From Marthasterias glacialis (taxonomy: Eukaryota; Echinodermata; Asteroidea; Forcipulatida; Asteriidae): DNA of 64,000 nt. The notes beneath the pieces were generated by a model, which saw nothing but the letters and a program-made list of their open reading frames with translations, was not told where the DNA came from and did no database searches. Shown one piece after another: positions 1 through 11,702 of the stretch. Location: contig OU452224.1 of assembly GCA_911728455.2 (NCBI GenBank), positions 7,134,501-7,198,500 on the forward strand, in the 5' to 3' direction. How positions within the stretch are numbered: position 1 is the stretch's first letter; the number at the start of each line of letters is the position of its first letter. Made by a program: the position numbers and the translations under genes.

Positions 1-1475
1 CAGTAATTTTGAAAATGTACACTTTAGCTACGGGACTTCAAACAGGCGGACGATCCCGAAGCCGGAGCCCATGCTTAAGTGGCGGTTTCGAAAATGCCCT
101 ATGCCTAAATAATAATGTGCCATGGGAAAACAGGAACAACCCGCCTTTGTAAAAAAAAAACTCGACGTTTCGATCAATATGAACTGATTGTCATCGTCAG
201 GAGACAGAAGCATCATTAGAATGGAATCCTAATGTATTTCCCCCATTTTAGTGAATCAAAGTAATTACATTGGGGACGTTCCGTCAAATGTTTAAAAAAA
301 AAATGAATTTTATTTAATCTACTTTACTTTTCTGCTTAACGGACAACTCGATCTTCTGCGCCCGTGCACAAAACTTGTATAGAAAGGTTAGAAAAACAAT
401 ATGGTGATATTTTTTTTAAAATTATGTTTTACTGATCCCTGCTTCCTTGCTCATTCTCTTGATTCATTAATTATGTAATTAAAACAAAACAGGAAGGATG
501 TGCTTGCAAAGGGAATTAAAGGCTTGCATAAATTAACAATAATGAGTTTCAACTAATGCGGATGAGGGCGTCTGAATTGGTCGCTGTGTATCCTCGCATT
601 GCAGCCACAACTTAAAAAAATAATTTCATATACACTGTTACTTTATTCAATGGAGTATACATTCACTATAAAAAAATGTCTGGAACATCTCGTACAAACT
701 CAGTATGATCTATGGCATCTGTGCAAATCTTTGCGCTATTATCTCACTCAGACACATTTATTTATCCAGCGCGATAGTCTAGCCCCGCCGAGGCAGCCCG
801 GCGAGTTTTAGCCCGGAGTAATGTACATCACAGGCTACATTAACCCTGTGTTAACCACCCCCATTTCTCCTGGCGGATGTTTTCATAGAAAACCTCCCCA
901 GCACAAAAGCTTCTTAATTCAGGGGCGGCCCACATCGTCGATAAGATGAGGAAGCGGACGATCGGTTTTACCTCTTAGCTAGGGAAAAGATAATAAATCC
1001 TTCCAGGGAACTTCTGTATGATAGAAACGGCCGGAGCGAGCGACCCGTCCACGGTTACCCCGTGAAGAGTATCGAATCCCCGGGCCCCATTACCAGATGC
1101 AGACACGGCCCTTTGCTGAGGTTATAATATGGGGATGAAATGCCCTGTTATGCTGGTGGCGCCAAAGCATGTTCTATACACAGCAGAACTTTCTGCAAAA
1201 ATAACATTTTGAGAATTGATAAGAGTTCTACTTGCAGATACGATCAAAACAAATTGCAAATCACGGTCACAAATTTATATTTCCGATTATTATGACATTA
1301 GTGGGAAATGGTGGCCTACATCAGCGTTATAGAAAGTCGAAAGAGAATCCTGACGACTCCTTGACCAAGATTCGACGAAGGTAGTCAGGCACTGAGGTGG
1401 GCTTTTCAAATTTGGGTATAGTCGGGAAGGGGCTACTGGACGCGGGAAGGGGTTTGGGTGGTTGGGGTGATCTTC

Positions 1476-1725
1476 CACTCACCGAGAATCGTGGGTCAGA
1501 TTTTACTCAGATTCCGGTCCCAAGGTGGCCTGACCCATTTTGGGGGGTCAGGCTGACCGGGAAACTTGTTTAAAAATGAGATTTTAACTGGGATTCTGCG
1601 TCAGTTTTACCCATTATCTGGGTCGTTTTGACACAGACTCCGGGCCATACTGACCCAGAAATGGGTCGGGCCGCATGGGACCTAGAATCCGGGTCAATTC
1701 TGACTCGAGAGTTTGTATAAGTGTG
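1476..1725. mobile_element. MITE, CACTC-ended family, copy 1 of a tandem pair
   Basis: About 250 bp beginning CACTC and ending GTGTG, with subterminal GGGTCA/TGACCC blocks that pair in inverted orientation. It is closely similar to 1832-2079 and, more distantly, to 20876-21122. There is no coding capacity. The best-preserved copy (20876-21122) shows that the ends are inverted repeats, so this is most likely a non-autonomous DNA transposon. Confidence 0.7.
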
Positions 1726-1831
1726 CGAAGTTTACATTCCCTTTAAATAAAGGTAAACCATTCCAAGAAATGCCCGGAATTCATATTATGAAACCTTAAT
1801 CAGGCATGATCTTCCACGGAAAAAAAAAATC

Positions 1832-2079
1832 CACTCTAAAAAGATCCCTGTGTCAGATTTTACTCGGACTCCGGGCCCAGGGTGACCTGACCCATTTTGG
1901 GGTCAGGCTGACCCGGAAACTTGCTTAAAAATTGGATTTAAACTGGGATTCTGCGTCAGTTTTTCCAATTTCTTTGTCATTTTGAGTAAGATTCCGGGTC
2001 ATACTGACCCAGAAATGGGTCGGGCCGCATGGGACCTGGAATCCGGGTCAATTCTGACTCGAGAGTTTGTATAAGTGTG
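1832..2079. mobile_element. MITE, CACTC-ended family, copy 2 of a tandem pair
   Basis: Starts CACTCTAAAAAG and repeats copy 1 with an offset of about 357 bp. The flanking words GATCTTCCAC (left) and ACATTCCCTTTAA (right) are also shared with copy 1. This points to a tandem segmental duplication of element plus flank, not two independent insertions. Confidence 0.7.
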
Positions 2080-2461
2080 CAAAGTCTACATTCCCTTTAA
2101 TGGTAAAACAATTCCAAGAAAAAACCATGAAGGGGGGGAGCCGTCCGTCCTTCACAAACTCTTTTATCCGCAAGATATATGATTTTGTTTTGTTGTTGGA
2201 GATCTTGACAAGACTTGATTCTCGGTTGCAATGGATCTTTGCTTAATGGACCAGACCTGCGGGGAGATTGCCGTGTATGCCCCCGGGGTGATTCAGACGA
2301 AATGCGATATGATTGATTGAGTGCCCCACTCAACCTAAAGACATTTGTTCCTCTATAATTTTGGCGTTTGCCAGCCGAAAAACACATATATTACTAGTAA
2401 CGTTTTTAATCAAAGAGCTTATTTTGATACCTGTGCCAACTGCCTGAGCTTACGGTACAGT

Positions 2462-2645
2462 GAGTTCCCCGTTCATAATAACCTCCCGTTCATTTGAATA
2501 AGTAGCTCATTCACCCAGTAAGTTCCCTGTTTTTAATAACCTCCCGTTCACTTGAATAAGTAACTAGCTCATTTGTCCAATACGTTCCCTGATTATGATG
2601 ACGTCTCGTTCATTTGAATAACTAACTAGCTCCTTTATCCTACCG
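2462..2645. repeat. three-copy tandem repeat, unit about 61 bp
   Basis: Three diverged units each carry a GTTCCC...AATAACCTCCCGTTCA core followed by TTGAATAAGTAACTAGCTC. The units start near 2462, 2523 and 2584. There is no coding pattern. The third unit is the most diverged (GATGACGTCTCGTTCA). Confidence 0.8.
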
Positions 2646-5171
2646 TATCGAAAGCAGCCACGGGATATTTCCTTATTCATGTGTGAAAAGTGAATGATGA
2701 TTAGTCAGCCTAAAGACAACTATTTACTTGTTCATGAGTAGGATGATTGATGATTATGCAATGTATATAATGCATCCTAACAAACAGATGGTTGAATTTT
2801 AAACACACAATGATGTTTATTTTAATTCTCGTGTTTAGATTTGCTTATTTTAAAGATGTGTTTTCCATGTCGGCTAATCCAAAACGGTAAATCTCGAAGC
2901 ATATGATTTGCAAGGATGCAGATGTTCAGTCTTATCCGTTGTATTTAGGAAATCGGTTTTTTTTAACCGTCTACTGCCATTGATGGTTAAAACTCGGGAT
3001 TTGGCTAGGTGTGCGCAGACGCCAAAAAACACAATGCCTTACAAAATGCCATGCCATAAGCCCGCGTAATAAAACCCCCATGCACCCCAAATTGTTTCAC
3101 CACAACAAGGTATTTTGCAATCACTATTCAGTACATAATTTTATAAAAAGGACACTTGCAATTCCTTCCATTTTTTTTTTGAATGTAGGTTTGTTTTTAA
3201 TTGTGTTCATTATAACGCGGCCAACCGGTCGTCAAACCTTTACCGACTTCACTATTCTCGGTCTTGCGCGTCCGATCTTCCCAACTGCCCTCGCGGGAAA
3301 ATACATCAGCTCTAACGAAACAGCTTATCATATTGAGGCTGACTGGTCATTACACACTAATTGGGGAAGCACTGGGGTTTGGCAAACTCGACCTGCCTCA
3401 TATTTAATATACAAATGATACGACTATAGATTACATCACACTGTTCACAAACGAAGTATTTACACTCGCACGGTCAGAAAACGGCAAGCACAAAGTGTGC
3501 ACTGGTCTAGGCTACGGAATGAAATTCATGCATTTTGTGAAGATGCCAGTGTCCATTTACGTAATTAATAAGTTATTTTTTTATATGGAGACAAGGGGTG
3601 TATTTTGAAAGTTTATTCAGACATGATTTCAGCTGTGACACTAAATAAACAATGGGCAATGGTAGAGCTTATACTTTGTTCGCTTTTGTTACCGAATATT
3701 GTGACAACTTCGTATTGGTAGATCGCTTTACAGCTTGCCGGTCTCCCAAAATAAAACATTTCAGAGTTGATAATGACCAAAAACACAGCGTTCACGTCTC
3801 TGTAATCGTTGCGTAATTAGATGTGATAGATTCCATTGCTTATCCTTAATTACATCACCAATTAATTCTGCCGTTTGCAGTTAATGCCCATTTGATATAC
3901 TTCTTGTGCCCCCGGGATATATACCATCGTAGGGCTTAAGAATTCCTGAAATGCGATTGTGTTTACTCAGTTTAGTTTATATTGGCACCGGTAGACACGA
4001 TGTTTCGCATTATAATTTTGCAATCCATAAATATTAAATTTTTGTTGACTTCTCGAAACATTATTAGATGAATTTGTGCAGGTTTGTTATTTTGTCAAAT
4101 TTATTTTGTATAAGATTTGAAAATCAGAGGGTTTGCAATTATTATGTTAATCCAAACACCGATGTTTTACCATCATTTTCTTTGTAGACCTATGTACATC
4201 TATTCCGTTATGGTTGGGTATCCAGACAGCAAAAAAAAAAACATTCAAAGGAAGTAACGCAGTGAGTTGAAAACTTTTTTGAGATAAATCACTGGAGTTT
4301 AACTGCATAAAGATCCAAAACACAAGATCAGTTTTGCAAAAAATCAAATGCCTTATCCTGTCTTTTAATTGGTTTAAATTCCTGCTGGATAATGTTTGAC
4401 TTGGTACACCTGTGCCCAGTTTCAATGGATGCCATCTTAGGAATGTTCACTTTCATTTCTAGCAGTGTTTTGCCAGGCCTTCGTCATTCCCCAGCAGTTG
4501 TATTTTTAAAATAGAAATTTAGAAACGCACACAGATACTCCGAGGCGAGCGAAAAGTGCGACGAACTATACTGCTGTCCCCCTAACTTGTACGCGATGAT
4601 GAGTAGATTAGGGTTAGGGCGGGGGCTAATGAACAGAATTAAAACTTAATGAAACGTAGATTATCGGCGGGAAGGACATTCCGATCTTCCGGCACCTTTA
4701 AAAAAAAATGTCAGAGATAACATGGCGAGATTGTCTTCAAACTGGCGGTAGTTTTTTTTATCATATTTATTTGTTCTTTGCTTGCAGCCACAGGCGGTGT
4801 CGATGCATTATCTTTGTAAAAACAACATTTACCCATCTATATTCATTTTCGTGGTCCGTGTGCTCAGCTCAATGCTCTATTACTTTGGATATTTCGTCAT
4901 ACAGTTTTATCAGGCGGCGTTTTTGTGTCACCGGATACTCAAAACAGCGTTAAAGAGAAGTTAAAACAGCAACTGGCTGCTCACTTTAAAAAATAAAAAT
5001 ATCAAGAACATTGAAATAGATCAAAATTATAAAGACATTTGTTTTAAATGAAAACCAAACAAGAAATAACATAATAAACGAAAACTGAGGGACAGAAATG
5101 TCCCGGATGGCGGGATCACATCCAATCTCGGACGGGGATTCATAAGTCGGGCCTATTACAACTGATAATGT

Positions 5172-5244
5172 AGTAACCAATGGATAATGTATCACCAACT
5201 GATAATATCAAAAATTGGTTGGCGATACATTAACCGTCGGTTAC
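5172..5244. repeat. inverted repeat with 27-bp arms
   Basis: GTAACCAATGGATAATGTAT on the left pairs with the inverted GTAACCGACGGTTAATGTAT on the right, around an AT-rich loop of about 18 bp. It may be a very small foldback element. There is no T-tract or gene context that would make it a terminator. Confidence 0.65.
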
Positions 5245-6215
5245 TAACATGGGGTCAATTCATAAAGGGAAAATCTTTCTTAACAACATTTCAGTAATTT
5301 AAGCACCCGGGAAAAAATCCCCCCCCAAAAAAAAAAAAATAATAATAATAATAATAATAAATAAAAAATTTAAAAAATAAAATAATAATACAAATAAAAA
5401 TAAACATGGACAGATTTGCTTTTGTTCTCATTAATTTGGTTTTCTTACATTCACTGTAAAACCTATTGAACAAATAATTTAAAGTGTTAGTTTTTATTAA
5501 TTTTACTGACGCACTTGAGAAGCCCTCGTCATAGTGCTGGTACTATACAACACAAATAACCCGTCAGATAATGTTTTCACTGGAATTTCACATTTGTTAG
5601 TCTTTACACAGCATAAATTCTAACCCATTTCCCCGCTCCAGTTGCTGTCTGGCTCGCCCCTGTCGCTCCCGAAGCTGTGTTTGAACTTAGACTTGGCGGC
5701 CGCTTCCCGTAAATGCCGTCCTTGACGGCGCACACTTTGAAAAATGCGTCTTTGCCTCTCGAAATTGGCCATCTGAAGAGTTTGTACAGATTCTTCACGC
5801 TCACTAGTACACGTTTACTCTCGTATATTTCTGTAAACATCAGTCGACGAGTACACTCCAATGCCAATTTACTCTGGACTGCACCGTAATTGAAATTATC
5901 TATGTCCCCCCGAACACTGCGTTCGATTGCACTCCAATGGTACAAACGGGACCGATCTGTGAGTCAAATTACAATGGTGCCTTGTTGATGTTTTGACGGT
6001 TGCGTTACGCTCCAGGTAGGTTGAAAGTCACTCACTTTTCACATCAGTGTGCCAAGCCAAACAGGCTTCATTGAGAAGAAAAGGAAAACATACGAAATGT
6101 ATTATTGTAAAAGAACAATAATGTTGATCACTGACGTCGATCAGACGTAGTCGCTCAGAGAGTTGGTTGCATAGGTGACGTCAGTCGAAGTTTCAGACTG
6201 TTTTTAATATAAAGA

Positions 6216-6375
6216 TTGATGTTAATTTTTGCATCGGGAATAAAGAATATTATGGCGGGGGTCGTGGGTTCGAATCCTACCCGAGGAAAAATGATTGTGG
6301 ATTTTTTTTTTCACACAGAGCCTCGGAAAGTACTGAGTTTACAGTGCTTAACACACATCGGTGTATGGATAAAAC
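6216..6375 (+). mobile_element. tRNA-derived SINE remnant
   Basis: GTGGGTTCGAATCCTAC (about 6269-6285) folds as a tRNA T-arm with a near-consensus Pol III B box (GGTTCGAATCC). It is followed by a T-rich stretch and a conserved-looking tail ending ACACACATCGGTGTA. No A box or acceptor stem is convincing upstream, so this is a 5'-degraded SINE and not a tRNA gene. The tail resembles echinoderm SINE tails from memory; this was not checked. Confidence 0.6.
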
Positions 6376-7099
6376 ATTACAAATATTACTGTTTAATATA
6401 ATTAACATCCACATCGACCAATAAAACCCCACAGGCAAATCCAGTGACTTTCAATATTTATTTGATTTAAACATGATTTTGTATTTTTTGTATGATCACG
6501 AGTCTGATAGTTCTCCATATTTTCAACTTGTTGTGATCGTATTTTTTTTTTATTATTATTATTTTTTTTTTTTGGCTATGAATAATTCCCTTGGGTCGAA
6601 AACAAAATAGTTTTCAGACAGTATACTTACGCACTGCTATATATAAATATTACTACAATCGTTGAAACTACACATAGCCTACACGCCTAACTTACGGGTA
6701 AATCTTTGATAATTTGTTCATTTGCATTTTCAAGAGTGTAGATCTGAGCTGCTACTGACTAGAATTATGGGGTTACGTAAACATAATTTCAAGCGAACCA
6801 CGGCTAAATCTTTATGTGTGTTTGGTTCAGTAAATTAAGAAGGGTACAACGTCCGCTCTTTAGTAAATTAAAATACAACTACTTTTCAGATCGCCGGAGC
6901 TTATGAATGATTCAGCCGTTAGTGATGCATTTCTAAGCAGGAAGATTGGGCTTTAAACAAGTAGGAATTATTTTTTTTTTTTGAAGGGGGGTTAAGATGG
7001 TGCTTTCGTTCTTGTTCTTCTGATCCGATTATTAGGGTGTGTATATACGTAATCAAGCGATGCTAACTGCATAATATCTTAAACCTATCAGGTCTTTTG

Positions 7100-7250
7100 A
7101 GAGGGCAGGGCAAAAAAGGGTGCTTCCTTTAGAAGATCTTAAAGTCTGTGGGCACTTTAAAAGGGGCACCGAGGCCAAGACCAGGGCATCAGATGCCACG
7201 GCCTCCGTGGCCAGTGCTTCATTCCAGGCCTACTGGGTGTGTTTGGAGGA
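7100..7250. repeat. probable dispersed repeat with GGCCACGGAGGCC palindrome
   Basis: A locally GC-rich block (CACCGAGGCCAAGACC, CCACGGCCTCCGTGGCC) in AT-rich surroundings, with an internal perfect palindrome. It has no reading frame of interest. It looks like an interspersed repeat, but I see no second copy in the window. Confidence 0.35.
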
Positions 7251-8292
7251 GGGTAGATGAACGTAGGAAACTGCTTGATTTGAAATAATTACACAAAATT
7301 TATGCTAAATCTTTAAATAGACTTTCAACTTATTAAAACAATTAAAGGGAAGTAGAAATGGTTTTTCCCTTATTCCCAAAACCCAATACGCCATATATAC
7401 CCTATTTTTAAAAGAATGGTTACATTTTGTTTAACGTACATTTTTCAAAGAAATTGTTTGAATGAACAATTTCGACAACTGGATGACTGTTGTCCCTTAT
7501 GTGAAGGATATTGGATTGGGAAGTATTCTGCTCTTTACTTTCCCACAAAACTTAGGGTTAATCACTGGAGCTTCCACATGTTAAAAATGCCAGCGCACTT
7601 CAAAAACATTGGTGTTAAATTGATTAAACATCAGTTATCCCCACTGCTTTGTAGTTGGTAAAATTAACGCCATGTCAGTGTTGTCACATAATTATACCAA
7701 AAGAATCACTTGAAAACCCCAGTTTTTCAGTGTACATCAATCAAGGTTCTCATGCATTTATAAACAAATGTCATCAGTTGATCTCAGGTCCGACATCCTC
7801 CCCAGCGGACTGATATTTCCGAGAGTTCATGAAACCTAGTTTGTAATTTAGCCTTTTTCCATAAACATTTCCTCGTACTCTAGCGTGCAGCTGTGTGACT
7901 ACAACCGACATTGTATCCGAAGATTTAGTCTACTTCTCTTCCATCACTGTTGTCTGAAGCCCCTATCGTTGTCAAGTGTTATTATCCGAAGACAGTGCTT
8001 TTCTCTTCAATCGGATTTAAAGATTTTTCCCTTCCACAATCCTTTAACCTCATAGTTTCCCCACGTACACAGAGCGGTCATAATTGCGATGTAACAGAGC
8101 GAGTGCCGTGTGGCGTTGGGATATAGCTCTGTTAGGGATATACCATGCCGAAAAGAAAGGGGAAAAAAACATAATAAAAATCCCCCGGGTTTTTGTGTAT
8201 TCATCCCCGCAGTTGCCCATCACATGCATTATGGATGCAGTCATGTCAGCCATTTGAGCTTTATTATCACGTGCCTGAGGAGTAACTTATCA

Positions 8293-8371
8293 TGACGTCA
8301 CCCATGACCGGGCGTCTCTGTAAACGTGGTTGAGATAAAGGATAGCCACCGACGGCCGGCCGGTCCAGTTT
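8293..8371 (+). promoter_or_regulatory. candidate core promoter: CRE, TATA-like box, initiator
   Basis: A full palindromic cAMP-response element, TGACGTCA, lies at 8293-8300. A TATA-like GATAAAG is at 8334-8340, and CCAGTTT (8365-8371) fits the initiator consensus YYANWYY with its A at 8367. The TATA-to-initiator distance is about 31 bp, the usual spacing, and the CRE would centre near -70. Exon 1 coding starts 481 bp downstream. No transcript evidence is available. TGACGTCA also occurs in repeats elsewhere in this window, so the CRE alone is weak support; the spacing is the stronger argument. Confidence 0.35.
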
Positions 8372-8847
8372 AGTCGAGTCAGTTCGCGGGAGATGTGTTA
8401 CTAATAACAGTGCTTAGAAACCAGACAGAGTCAGAGATGCATTCACGAGTATCATATGATATGTGTATTTCTCTTTCAGATCGCATTTTTTCAGATCCAC
8501 TCAATGACGTAGCCCATCAACCGTGGAGATAAAAAAATTCCGTCGTACGGCTCTTCCAGTGAGGTGGGGAGCTGAGTGTGATCGCAAAACCATTGGGCCA
8601 GCCTCTTGTTCAGAATATAGTTGACCTGAACAAGAGGGACACGGTCGAGCCCGCCAGAGCTGTGGAATAATTTGATCTTTTTTTGTGTGGATCTAATCGC
8701 CAACGGAGAGGCCTTGCTGTTCTCTCACCCAGGTAGAACTGTCAACCACACCGGGGCCGTCTTACCGGATTTTACACACACACGCGACCTCGAAGAGGGA
8801 CCCTGTATAACGTCTGAGAAACCCTGTGACAAATTTCTGAAAACAAA
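8367..8847 (+). other. candidate 5' untranslated region of the receptor gene
   Basis: If transcription starts near 8367, the 481 nt before the ATG form the leader. It contains several upstream ATGs and two pyrimidine-rich 3' splice-site-like sequences (CTCTTTCAG ending at 8479 and TTTTTTCAG shortly after), so the leader may be spliced. A TGA in frame with the chosen ATG lies at 8827-8829 and closes the frame upstream. Confidence 0.35.
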
Positions 8848-8953
8848 ATGGGGAGAATTTTTATCACAATGGACTACCGACAGGCACTATTCCTGTTCGT
8901 TTTGGTGATTACCTTCCAATCTACACACAGCCTTCCAGACAATATCCGAATTG
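8848..8953 (+). CDS. kainate-type glutamate receptor, exon 1 (signal peptide)
   Basis: The ATG at 8848 opens residues 1-35, with an in-frame stop 19-21 bases upstream. Residues 13-23 (ALFLFVLVITF) form a strong hydrophobic core, and Ser-Thr-His-Ser before LPDNIRIG makes a good signal-peptidase site, so the mature receptor probably begins at Leu29. Met8 is an alternative start that would also keep the signal. The exon ends in phase 1 at a strong donor (G|GTAAGT). The DNIRIG segment is the first beta strand of the amino-terminal domain and continues into exon 2 as IRIGGLF, matching the IRxGGIF start of GRIK proteins. The gene is the only one I recognise in the window. Confidence 0.88.
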
Positions 8954-9417
8954 GTAAGTCAACTCATTTTGTCCGTCCTGTATTTGTGTATGTTTTATTC
9001 TAAATACTGCATTCCTTATGTTTATTTTAAACGGAATAATAACACAATACGGCACAACCTTTACAAAAAAATACATAGCACTTGTGAAATGGATAGGCGT
9101 ATAGTTTTTTTTTTTTATAACCCATGTACATCTCTGCGGCGGGACGGCAATATCTTACAGGATGAGACAAATTGTCTTTTTAGAAAGGCGTCATGACCGG
9201 ACTCAAGAATGATTGCAACAGCAATCTCAATCACTTCCAATAAAGCCCTCTCTTTCATCATCCTTTGCGCTCTCGTGCAATCCATCTGCCTACGGGACAT
9301 GCCGTAAAGCTAAACTGGGAGGGGATGGGGGATGGGGGTGCGAGCAAGGACGAAAGACGCTTATTTTTTTCACGAAGTAGTCTTTGGATTACTTTACTAA
9401 TATATTGGGTCGTTTAA

Positions 9418-9770
9418 CTTTGAAGCCCTCAACATTGATAAGAAAGAAAAACATAAATGTTCACAGATTTACATATACCTTACGTGGTATAAAGATAATG
9501 ATGGTAGAAAACTTACCTTGAAATGTGTCTGCCTGAAGTGTCGTCGTGTTTTAATAATGAAAGAAATAAAATTGAAAAAGGTAATTTTCGTCTCGTGAGA
9601 CCCAAACTCTGGCAAAGAATGTGTACAAAAATTATCAATGCATTTTTACCGTTTTCTCGCAAATAAAACAACGAAAGGGGCTGAAATATTTACAGGTTGG
9701 TTTTACTACACTGTAGTTATTGAATTGTGCAAAGAAGCATTTACAGACATTTTACCAATGTTGACCAATT
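9418..9770 (+). mobile_element. TTAA-type MITE, AGCCC family, copy 1
   Basis: Homologous over its length to 16149-16432, 19051-19407 (inverted), 42797-42927 (inverted, partial) and 63527-63882. It begins TGAAGCCCTCAACATTG and ends ACCAATGTTGACC, which are inverted versions of each other. Internal landmarks are AAACATAAATGTTCACAG, a GTCTCGTGAGAC-like palindrome and TTGTGCAAAGAA. The end next to 9420 is mutated, but TTAA follows the other end. Confidence 0.85.
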
Positions 9771-10030
9771 AAAAAGTCACGTTTTTGAATTTAAAAGCTA
9801 ATAAACTTATAAACATATGCAATCATCTTAGGAGGTTTTATTATCATCTGCGTGGCGGTATTACATTTAGAAATCTGCGTCTAAAATTCCTTTTGAATTT
9901 TGCGTCTAAAATTCCTATTGGAATTTATTCATTTGGTAGCCAGACAATTTAAATAAACGTCAATTGTATTTTTCAATTGCACGAACGAAAGATGGAAGAA
10001 AAGATTACCGTGTGTAGACGACATGTGAAC

Positions 10031-10065
10031 TGTTTTTTTTTTTTTGTTTTTTTTTTTTTTTTTTT
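10031..10065. repeat. poly-T tract
   Basis: About 34 bases of T interrupted by single Gs, in intron 1. Such runs are prone to length errors in assembly. Confidence 0.9.
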
Positions 10066-11334
10066 TGCTCTGAAGTTATCAGAGATGATTTATAATAGAG
10101 CATGGTTACTGTAAACGTGTGGTTTGGATTGAAAGTACTCCACCGGAAGTCGATGAGCAGGCCTTCCATTTTGTAAGGCACATGAAACGTTGTTAAGATT
10201 CTTGAGGTGTTAAACAAATACATACCGTATTTACTTGGACGATTGAGCTCTAAAAAGAAAAGAAGAAAAAAATCGCAGGAAAGTATTCTTCTTGTTTCAA
10301 GATCGATGGTGTTGAGTAGAGTTTTGATTTATGAAGGAAACAGCCGCTAGAATTGTACTTTAAATATGAAAACAGCTGAGTGGATGATTGGGTTGAGCCT
10401 TCAGAAATGTCTGATACTGGTAACATAATTGTTGGCGTCAGGAGAGAAATGTGGTATCATCATCGATGAGAGTTGGACACGAAAACCAGCCCCGTGAGAT
10501 AGCTCAAATCGTGGGGGAGGCGTATGGGTGCTGCAAGTGGGCCGGACGGACAGTCAGATTCGTTTTTAAGATATCATTCTATCTGAAAGTTGTTCAATAC
10601 ATGCCTGGCTTTGCTATACAGTGATTGAGTTGAATACAGTGAACAGATCGTAGACATGAACTGCATGTGATACACGGTATACACTTGAGAGTAATGACCA
10701 TTGCCAATTATTGAACGGCAAAATAAACTGGTTTAACCGAAGTGACCGTTGCATGTACGAACGGTCTACAGTTTCTTGCGTGGAGTAGGTCTACAAGCTT
10801 GAACTCGATGATTTACAACATTCACTGGTAATAAATTTCCTTTAACTGTGCAAATATCGCTAAACTTGATGTCATCAGCCGTAATTTAAACGGCATTGCA
10901 CTTGCGTGTAGACACGACCTCTGGGGCCGTGTGTATAACAAACACAGTCGTAGTATGAACCACATTGGTGATATATTGTTGTGTCTGGTTGTCATTGTTG
11001 CCGTTGTTTTCGTGTTTTTGGGGGAGCGACACGCAACCATTTTCTTTCTTTCTTTGGAAATGAATGACCATGTCCGGCAGCGCTGGTGTGTTTTAATTAA
11101 CTTTCCAGTCGTGTATTTAGACCTCTCAAATTGATGCCACTCCTTTTACTTTATATACTTGCATTAAATAGTGTTTTTCTCATCTCGTTTATCACTTGAA
11201 TCATTTGTAATTTCCATTAAAAAAAAATACGAAAGAAAGGGGGAATGTTAATGGGAAGCATGAATTGAAAGGAGGCCACAATGCACAATTAGTAATGACG
11301 GAAAACATTTTATCCGAAGTGTCATATTTTTTTT

Positions 11335-11460
11335 TCCTGCACAAAATTGTTAATGGTCTCACGTTTCGACCCAAGCGGAGCCTTCCTGAAAGGCCTTTGA
11401 GAAAGACTCTGCTAGGGTCAAAACGTGAGACCATTAACAATTTTGTGAAGGAAAAAAGTA
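11335..11460. repeat. long hairpin, possible Penelope-like element end
   Basis: The left arm runs ACAAAATTGTTAATGGTCTC then ACGTTTCGACCCAAGCGGAG. The right arm is its inverted copy, CTCTGCTAGGGTCAAAACGT then GAGACCATTAACAATTTTGT. Arms of about 50 bp flank a 26-bp centre, CCTTCCTGAAAGG-CCTTTGAGAAAGA, which is itself partly symmetric. The CTCTGCTAGGGTC-AAACG wording is the type of motif seen near ends of Penelope-like retroelements, by recollection only. There is no reverse transcriptase or GIY-YIG coding nearby. Confidence 0.7.
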
Positions 11461-11528
11461 CAATAAATACATAAACGAACCAATTAGTAGAAATACACAG
11501 TCACGGTAATCGTACGGTAAACAACACC

Positions 11529-11702
11529 CCCCAAAAACAAACAAACAAACAAACAAACAAACAACCCAACAAACAAACAAACAAACATACAAACATACAA
11601 ACATACAAATACAAAAACAAACAAACAAACAAACAAACAACAACAGCAACCAAAAAACAACAAACAAACAAACAAACAACATCAACAAACAAACAAACAA
11701 TA
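11529..11702. repeat. (CAAA)n microsatellite
   Basis: About 170 bp of CAAA/CATA repeats with a few interruptions. The long cysteine, valine and phenylalanine-rich frames read from the opposite strand are artefacts of this repeat. Confidence 0.95.

Larger units (their letters stand above)
1..8292. other. upstream intergenic region without a recognisable gene
   Basis: No reading frame here is longer than about 135 codons and none has a composition or motif I recognise. The block holds two tandem copies of a CACTC-ended MITE (1476-2079), a three-unit tandem repeat (2462-2645), a short palindrome (5172-5244), an AAT-rich tract (5330-5400), a tRNA-derived SINE remnant (6216-6375) and a GC-rich dispersed repeat (7100-7250). 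The two longest frames, 3011-3418 (+) and 5604-5945 (-), have no family signature, splice context or repeat support. The rest is AT-rich unique-looking sequence in which I see nothing definite. It is presumably upstream of the glutamate receptor gene. Confidence 0.6.

Noticed and set aside
3011-3418. 135-codon plus-strand frame
   Set aside because: Low-complexity start, no domain signature, no supporting context.
4604-4622. Telomere-like TTAGGG words
   Set aside because: Only two TAGGGT-like units (GATTAGGGTTAGGGCGG), easily by chance.
5604-5945. 113-codon minus-strand frame as a possible exon
   Set aside because: Coding-like length, but no recognisable motif, no convincing flanking splice sites and no partner exons.
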